Source: CAZBBB01 sp964490005
GTDB lineage: Bacteria > Planctomycetota > B15-G4
Assembly: GCA_964490005.1 (NCBI GenBank)
Contig: CAZBBB010000105.1
Coordinates: forward strand, 1-10,814
Direction of reading: 5' to 3'
DNA: 10,814 nt
Position 1 is the stretch's first letter; every line of letters begins with the position of its first letter. The notes under the pieces are model-generated. The model saw nothing but the letters and a program-made list of their open reading frames with translations. It searched no databases and had not been told where the DNA came from. Positions 6,273 to 10,814 of this stretch are shown here, piece by piece. A program made the translations under genes and the position numbers.

Positions 6273-8290
6273 CAGAGGTAGCGCAGTTCGGCGCGCTCGA
6301 GCCGGCGCAGGCGGTCGCGCAGCGCGGCCGCACGCTCGAACTCGAGCGCCTCGGCGGCCGCCCGCATCTCGCGCCGCAAGCCCTCCAGGGTGCGCCGCAG
6401 CTCGGCCGGATCGGCGTCGCCGAGCGGCACGTCTTCGGCGCGCGGCGCGGCCTCGTCGGCCAACCCGGCCGGCCCCTCGGCCACCGACAGCGAGCGGTCG
6501 AGCGCGCGCGTCGTGCTCTGCGGCACGATCCCGTGCGCGGCGTTGTGCGCGGCCTGCAGCGCGCGCCGCCGTTCGCTCTCGTCGATCGCCGCCTGCATCG
6601 CCGGCGTGACGTCCTCGGCGTAGAACAGCACCCGGCCGCGCACGTTGCGCGCCGCGCGCCCCATCGTCTGCACCAGGCTCGTCGCGCTGCGCAGGAAGCC
6701 GGTCTTGTCGGCGTCGAGCACGGCCACCAGCGCGACCTCCGGCAGGTCGAGCCCCTCGCGCAGCAGGTTGATCCCCACGAGCACGTCGTGCTCGCCGAGA
6801 CGCAGGCTGCGGATGATCTCGACGCGCTCGATGCTGTCGATGTCGCTGTGCATGTACTTCACGCGCACGCCCAGGCCGGCGTAGTGGTCGGTCAGTTCCT
6901 CGGCCATGCGCTTGGTGAGCGTCGTCACGAGCACGCGCTCGCCGCGCCCGACGACCTCCCGGATCTCGGACAGCAGGTCGTCGACCTGCCCGCGCGCCGG
7001 GCGCACCTCGACCGGCGGGTCGAGCAGGCCCGTCGGGCGGATGACCTGCTCGACGACGCGCCCGCCGGCCGCGGCGATCTCGGTCGCCGCGGGCGTGGCC
7101 GAGACGTACAGCACCTTGTCGAGCAGGCGGTCGAACTCGGCCGCGTCGAGCGGGCGGTTGTCGATCGCCGACGGGAGCCGGAAGCCGTGCTCGACGAGCG
7201 TGCGCTTGCGGCTGTAGTCGCCGCGGCGCATGGCCGCGACCTGCGGCAGGGTCTGGTGACTCTCGTCGACGATCATCAGCCAGTCGTCGGGGAGGTAGGC
7301 CAGCAGCGTCGCGGGCGCCTCGCCCGGGCGGCGGCCGTCGAGGTGCCGGCTGTAGTTCTCGATGCCCGAGACGAAGCCGGTCTCCTCCATGATCTCGAGG
7401 TCGAAGCGCGTGCGCTGCTCGAGCCGCTGCGCCTCGAGCAGCCTGCCCGCGCCGCGCAGCTCGGCCAGGCGCTCCTCGAGTTCGGCGCGGATCGTGTCGA
7501 GCGCCGCCAGCAGCCGCTCGCGCGGCGTGATGTAGTGGCTGGCCGGATAGACGCTGATCGAGGCCAGCTCCTCGTGGACCACGCCGCGCAGCGGGTCGAC
7601 GAGGGCCAGGGCCTCGATCTCGTCGTCCCAGAACTCGACCCGCACGACGCGCTCCTCCTCGTAGGCCGGGAAGATCTCGACCACGTCGCCGCGCACGCGG
7701 AAGGTGCCGTTGCGGAACTCGAGCGTGGCCCGCTGGTACTGGATCGCCGCGAGCTGCCGCAGCAGCTCGTCGCGCTCGACGCGCTGGCCGCGGCGCAGCG
7801 CGACGCGCATGCCCTCGTAGTGCTCGGGGCTCCCCAGGCCGTAGATGCACGAGACGCTGGCGACGATGATCACGTCGCGCCGCTCGAGCAGCGAGCGCGT
7901 GGCGCTGTTGCGCAGCCGCTCGATGTGCTCGTTGATGAAGGCCTCCTTCTCGATGAAGGTGTCGGTGCGCGGGACGTAGGCCTCGGGCTGGTAGTAGTCG
8001 TAGTAGCTCACGAAATACTCGACCGCGTTGCGCGGGAAGAGGTTCTTGAACTCGTCGTGGAGCTGCGCCGCCAGGGTCTTGTTGTGGGCCAGCACGAGGG
8101 TCGGCCGGCCGAGCCGCGCGATCAGGTGCGCCATCGTGAAGGTCTTGCCCGAGCCGGTCACGCCGCGCAGCACCTGTCGCGCCGCCCCCTCGGCGTAGCC
8201 CCGCACGAGCTGCTCGATGGCGGCCGGCTGGTCGCCGCGCGGCACGTAGTCGGTCTGCAGGTCGAACTCGGCGCGGGCCATGGGGCCCAT
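6272..8290 (-). CDS. uvrB: UvrABC excinuclease subunit B
   Basis: UvrB is the damage-verifying helicase-like subunit delivered by UvrA, and it recruits UvrC. The 672 residues match the usual length (about 673 in E. coli). Seen in order: Walker A GVTGSGKT (43-50, K49); TLVLAHNKTLAAQL (motif Ia); the damage-probing beta-hairpin from Y96 (SYYDYYQPEAYVPRTD); Walker B-like DESH (342-345); VSATP (397-401); TLTKRMAEEL; motif V INLLREGLDLPEV; motif VI QTMGRAARN (541-549) with the arginine fingers; and a C-terminal UVR coiled coil (about 633-668). Two ATGs compete: 8288-8290 (MGPMAR) and 8279-8281 (MAR), and neither has a good ribosome binding site. The leader (8291-8392) contains an alternating CG run at 8300-8310 and no LexA box of the E. 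coli or Gram-positive type that I can see, so SOS control is not supported. It is the upstream partner of uvrC in a two-gene repair operon. Confidence 0.97.
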   Translation of the reverse strand: MGPMARAEFDLQTDYVPRGDQPAAIEQLVRGYAEGAARQVLRGVTGSGKTFTMAHLIARLGRPTLVLAHNKTLAAQLHDEFKNLFPRNAVEYFVSYYDYYQPEAYVPRTDTFIEKEAFINEHIERLRNSATRSLLERRDVIIVASVSCIYGLGSPEHYEGMRVALRRGQRVERDELLRQLAAIQYQRATLEFRNGTFRVRGDVVEIFPAYEEERVVRVEFWDDEIEALALVDPLRGVVHEELASISVYPASHYITPRERLLAALDTIRAELEERLAELRGAGRLLEAQRLEQRTRFDLEIMEETGFVSGIENYSRHLDGRRPGEAPATLLAYLPDDWLMIVDESHQTLPQVAAMRRGDYSRKRTLVEHGFRLPSAIDNRPLDAAEFDRLLDKVLYVSATPAATEIAAAGGRVVEQVIRPTGLLDPPVEVRPARGQVDDLLSEIREVVGRGERVLVTTLTKRMAEELTDHYAGLGVRVKYMHSDIDSIERVEIIRSLRLGEHDVLVGINLLREGLDLPEVALVAVLDADKTGFLRSATSLVQTMGRAARNVRGRVLFYAEDVTPAMQAAIDESERRRALQAAHNAAHGIVPQSTTRALDRSLSVAEGPAGLADEAAPRAEDVPLGDADPAELRRTLEGLRREMRAAAEALEFERAAALRDRLRRLERAELRYL

Positions 8291-8392
8291 GATAGGCGCC
8301 GCGCGCGCGCCGACCCGTCACCGCGACCCCTCACTCGGTGCACGAGGCGCGTGTAACGGCTCGACGTCGGGCCTCCGGAAAGGGAAAACAAG
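8291..8392. other. Divergent intergenic region between uvrB and the exported protein gene
   Basis: These 102 bases should hold promoters for both divergent genes, but none is convincing. TGTAAC (8352-8357, plus strand) could be a -10 element yet has no -35 at a suitable distance. On the minus strand a TTTCCG/TTACAC pair is spaced 19 bases apart, which is poor. A small CGACGTCG palindrome lies at 8362-8369. AGGG at 8381-8384 is a reasonable ribosome binding site, eight bases before the plus-strand ATG at 8393. Confidence 0.4.
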
Positions 8393-10636
8393 ATGCCGGG
8401 AGTGAACGTGACCCTGCCTTTCCATCGCCCTTCGCCGCTGCCGCGCCTCGCGCGGACGCTGACCCTGCTCGCGTTGCTGGGGCCGGCGGCGGCGGCGCAA
8501 TCGAGCGTGCCCGAGCCCGAGCTGGTGACGGTGCGGGCCGTCGCCGCGGCCCTGCGCGCCCGGGACGCCGTGGCGTTGGCCGACCTCGTCGACGACGCCG
8601 CCCGCTCGGCCGAACGCGTCGCGGCCGGGCTCGACACGGTGGCCTGGGAGGACCTCGACGATCTCGATCGCCTGCAGCGGCGGCAGTCGCTCGCGACGGG
8701 CTGGGTCAACGATCGCGCGGACTTCTGGTTCAGCGCGACGCTCGTGGGCGCCGAAGCCCTGAGCGACCCCGACGCCGGCTACGGCCCGGTGCCCGACCGC
8801 CGCGTCGTGCGCGCGAGCTTCTACAGCACGCTCGAGGGCGCCCACCGGCAACTGCTCGTGACGCTCACGCCGCAGGCGCGGGTGCTCGATCTGCAGGCCG
8901 GACCGCCCTATCCGCCCGAGACCGAAGCTCCGCAGGGCGGGCTGCTGCCCACGGCCCGCCACGCGCCGATCGCGGGCGGCGAGGTCGCCTGGCCCGAGGG
9001 CGCCGACGGCTACGAGCGCAAGGTGCAGCGGCAGCTCGTGCTCGAACTGCTGCAGGCGCCCGCCGGGGGCTCGCGCGAGTTGCTCATCGAGCGCCTGCAC
9101 CGGAGCGCGCAGCTCTCGGCGGCGGCGCTCGTCGAGCGGCTCGTCACGCTGGATGCGGACGCCGAGCCCGACGTGGCGGCGCAGGCGCTGCTCGACGAGG
9201 CGTTGACCCGCATCACCGGCCGGTCCTCGAGCTTCGCGCCGAGCCCCGCCAGCCTGCTCGACGAAGGCTCCTGGCGCGACCGCAACCGCGCCGCCGTCGC
9301 GGGTTGGTTGCGCTGGCAGCAGGTCAGCGGCCTGTCCTTCGTGGCACCGAAGATCGAGACGCCTCTCGATCCGACGATCGCCGAAAAGCACGGCGAGTCG
9401 GCCTCGGCCGGCCTCGACCGCTGGACCGAACGCCTCGCCGAGCAGGCCGAGGAGGCCCGTCGGGGCGGCCCGCTGCCGGCCGATGCGCCGGCCGACGTGC
9501 CGGCAGCGGACGCGCCGTCGAGTTCGACGCCCGCGCCGGCCCCTGCGCCCGCTCCGGCGGCACCGGGGACTCCGCCGACGGCGCCGGCGCCCGCGCCGCG
9601 CCCCGTCAAGCCCGCCACGCCCGGCCCCGACGAGATCCTCTTCCCGGCGGCGGCCGACCTGAGCCTGCTCGTGGCCGGGCAGCGGGTCGAGGCGCGCGAG
9701 ATCGAACGCGCGCTGCGGCCGGGTGCGATCGGTGCGCTCAACGACTGGGCCGGACTCGTGCAGGAGTTGGGGCTGTCGGTGGCGCTGCCCGGCCACGCCC
9801 CGGGCCTGGTGCTCGGCACCGGCGGCGACGAGGTCCTGACGCAGGCGGCCGACTGGATCGACGCGGCCTATGACGCGCTGGCGCCCGTGCTGCCCGAGGC
9901 CACCTCGGCGCAGGAGCCGGTGCCGGTGGCCCTGCTGTTCGACGCCGAATTCGTGCGCGGCGAGGGCTGGGGCCGGCTGCTCGATGCGCTCGTCGCGCGG
10001 CGCGTGCTGCTCGGCGCCTCCGCCGACGCGCTGCGCGGCGATGCGGGCGGCGTGCTGCTGCGGCGCGCCGGCCTGTTCCTGCAGCCGACCTGGGACCTGG
10101 CCGGCGACGCGGCCGCCGGCGACGACGAGTTCCGGCTCGGCAACGAGGTCGCGCACAAGTACGCGCAGTGCCTGCTGACGACGCGCGTCGGCGAGTTGCC
10201 GCCCAACCTGCTCTGGGGCCTCGGGCACCACGTCGAGTGGAAGCTGTTCCGGAGCATCTACCAGTTCAACACCAGCGGCTTCGTGGCGGTCGGCGACCAC
10301 TTCGACCTGCCGCGCCGCGCGCTCAAGGCGCTGGAGAAGGCGGGCAAGGCGCGCGACTTCTCGTGGGCGGCGGTGGCGCAGGCCGACGCGGCGGCGGGCA
10401 AGGCCGAGCCGGAGCAGCTCATCACCTGGGCGCTGCTGGCGCATCTGGCCGAGGAGCAGCCGCTCGTGCTGGCGAGCCTGCTGACCGATCTCGCCGAGGT
10501 GCAGGCGGCCGCCGATCCCGGGCGACGCGCGACGGGTTGGCGCGGCGCGGCCGACGCGACGAGCCAGGCGCTCTCGGTGCGCTGCGACGAGATCAAGCCG
10601 AAGACCCTGCAGACCTGGCTCGACCGGCAGCGCTGA
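8393..10636 (+). CDS. Large exported protein of unknown function with degenerate metallopeptidase-like C-terminal region
   Basis: I do not recognise this 747-residue protein as a named family. Residues 1-35 look like a Sec signal peptide: an Arg-bearing start, the hydrophobic core LTLLALLG, then PAAAA before Q36, with likely cleavage after A35. Residues about 38-355 form an Ala/Leu-rich, mainly helical region. Residues 359-411 are a low-complexity Pro/Ala linker (repeated AP pairs), typical of secreted multidomain proteins. The C-terminal part (412-747) has NEVAHKYAQ (584-592), followed 13 residues later by NLLWGLGHHVEW (605-616). This spacing recalls gluzincin-like domains (HExxH, then a W-L-x-E-G-x-A-x-Y-x-E segment, as in DUF1570-type proteins), but the first His is Asn and the downstream motif is changed. 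So it is probably not an active zinc protease, and this relation is an inference. The start ATG has AGGG upstream. The long opposite-strand frame is rejected as a shadow. Confidence 0.8.
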   Translation: MPGVNVTLPFHRPSPLPRLARTLTLLALLGPAAAAQSSVPEPELVTVRAVAAALRARDAVALADLVDDAARSAERVAAGLDTVAWEDLDDLDRLQRRQSLATGWVNDRADFWFSATLVGAEALSDPDAGYGPVPDRRVVRASFYSTLEGAHRQLLVTLTPQARVLDLQAGPPYPPETEAPQGGLLPTARHAPIAGGEVAWPEGADGYERKVQRQLVLELLQAPAGGSRELLIERLHRSAQLSAAALVERLVTLDADAEPDVAAQALLDEALTRITGRSSSFAPSPASLLDEGSWRDRNRAAVAGWLRWQQVSGLSFVAPKIETPLDPTIAEKHGESASAGLDRWTERLAEQAEEARRGGPLPADAPADVPAADAPSSSTPAPAPAPAPAAPGTPPTAPAPAPRPVKPATPGPDEILFPAAADLSLLVAGQRVEAREIERALRPGAIGALNDWAGLVQELGLSVALPGHAPGLVLGTGGDEVLTQAADWIDAAYDALAPVLPEATSAQEPVPVALLFDAEFVRGEGWGRLLDALVARRVLLGASADALRGDAGGVLLRRAGLFLQPTWDLAGDAAAGDDEFRLGNEVAHKYAQCLLTTRVGELPPNLLWGLGHHVEWKLFRSIYQFNTSGFVAVGDHFDLPRRALKALEKAGKARDFSWAAVAQADAAAGKAEPEQLITWALLAHLAEEQPLVLASLLTDLAEVQAAADPGRRATGWRGAADATSQALSVRCDEIKPKTLQTWLDRQR

Positions 10637-10642
10637 GCCCGA

Positions 10643-10665
10643 CGGCAGGGCCCTTGACCTTGCCG
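10643..10665 (+). terminator. Weak hairpin after the exported protein gene
   Basis: CGGCAGGG (10643-10650) can pair with CCTTGCCG (10658-10665), eight pairs including one G-T wobble, with a seven-base loop. It begins six bases after the stop codon. There is no T run after it, and it overlaps the -35 of the next predicted promoter, so it may equally be chance or a regulatory site. Confidence 0.3.
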
Positions 10666-10683
10666 CCATCGGCCCCCTACGTT
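10654..10683 (+). promoter_or_regulatory. Predicted sigma70-type promoter of the zinc-ribbon gene
   Basis: TTGACC (10654-10659) is followed by 18 bases and TACGTT (10678-10683). The -35 is strong, five of six; the -10 is weak, but it resembles the TATGTT of the dksA promoter. Transcription would start near 10690, leaving a leader of about 25 bases to the ATG. Prediction only. Confidence 0.45.
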
Positions 10684-10714
10684 GCCGGGCCCCCCGCAAC
10701 GGAGTCTCGGGCCC

Positions 10715-10814
10715 ATGGCGCGTGTCGGTACCTGCAAGGACTGTGGCGCCCGCTTCAAGGTGCCGGACACCACGACCGCGACGCGCGCCAAGTGCAGCAA
10801 GTGCGGCGGCTCGG
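10715..10814 (+). CDS. MJ0042-type zinc-ribbon protein, N-terminal 33 residues (cut by window edge)
   Basis: Only the first 33 residues are present. They form a complete four-cysteine zinc ribbon: C7 and C10 in GTCKDCGARFKVPD, and C27 and C30 in KCSKCGG. The CxxCGxxFKVPD...xRxKCxxCG pattern is the one found at the N-terminus of many planctomycete and deltaproteobacterial proteins (MJ0042-type finger), usually followed by a membrane segment, a kinase or a domain of unknown function. The function of the full protein cannot be told. The ATG at 10715 has GGAG (10701-10704) ten bases upstream and a promoter-like sequence before that, so it is likely a separate transcription unit from the exported protein gene. 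Confidence 0.8.
   Translation, partial: MARVGTCKDCGARFKVPDTTTATRAKCSKCGGS

Noticed and set aside
6256..6333. 26-residue N-terminal extension of UvrC into the end of uvrB
   Set aside because: UvrC family proteins start close to the LPxxPGVY motif, and the extension is unrelated Cys/Ala-rich sequence over uvrB codons.
8291..8392. LexA/SOS box upstream of uvrB
   Set aside because: I looked for CTGT-N8-ACAG and GAAC-N4-GTTC forms and found neither. A lineage-specific box cannot be excluded.
8318..10699. Long open frame (793 codons) on the minus strand opposite the exported protein gene
   Set aside because: Its translation is dominated by Arg, Gly, Gln and His without domain structure, as expected for the antisense of a high-GC gene. 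The plus-strand frame has a signal peptide, a Pro/Ala linker and G/C-ending codons.
1..10814. CRISPR arrays, tRNA or rRNA genes, riboswitches, defence systems
   Set aside because: No regularly spaced direct repeats, no cloverleaf-like sequences in the short intergenic gaps, and every gap is below about 105 bases.

Overview
This very GC-rich window is mostly conserved housekeeping DNA with two poorly characterised proteins. Both ends are cut: the start of secA runs off the left edge and a zinc-ribbon protein runs off the right edge. No RNA gene, insertion sequence, CRISPR array or phage gene was seen. The organism cannot be fixed from sequence alone. A Planctomycetota-type bacterium is my best guess (low to moderate confidence). 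It rests on the MJ0042-type zinc-ribbon N-terminus, a DksA/TraR protein with a long Lys/Ala-rich tail, a large exported protein with a decayed metallopeptidase-like region, and the base composition. Myxobacteria or another high-GC phylum are not excluded.

Left block, minus strand (3326 down to 1): dksA/traR-like regulator, lspA (signal peptidase II), pyrD (class 1B dihydroorotate dehydrogenase), a protein with a C-terminal response-regulator receiver domain, then secA. Gaps are 3, 46, 6 and 56 bases, so this reads as one operon. A good sigma70-type promoter (TTGACT, 16 bases, TATGTT) lies at 3466-3493 on the minus strand. It sits inside the 5' end of the divergent xerD frame and would give a leader of about 130 bases containing two short hairpins.

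Middle: xerD (plus, 3430-4392) converges on uvrC with only 9 bases between the stop codons, and a small inverted repeat holds both stops. uvrB (upstream) and uvrC (downstream) form a minus-strand nucleotide-excision-repair pair. They are linked by a seven-codon open frame whose start overlaps the uvrB stop and whose stop overlaps the uvrC start.

Right block, plus strand: a 747-residue exported protein of unknown function (8393-10636), divergent from uvrB, followed by a TTGACC-type promoter and the start of the zinc-ribbon protein.

I found no convincing new multi-gene system. The points most worth following up are the receiver protein with an unrecognised N-terminal domain, in frame with pyrD; the exported protein with an NEVAH sequence where a gluzincin would have HExxH; the basic-tailed DksA protein; and the overlap of the dksA promoter with xerD.
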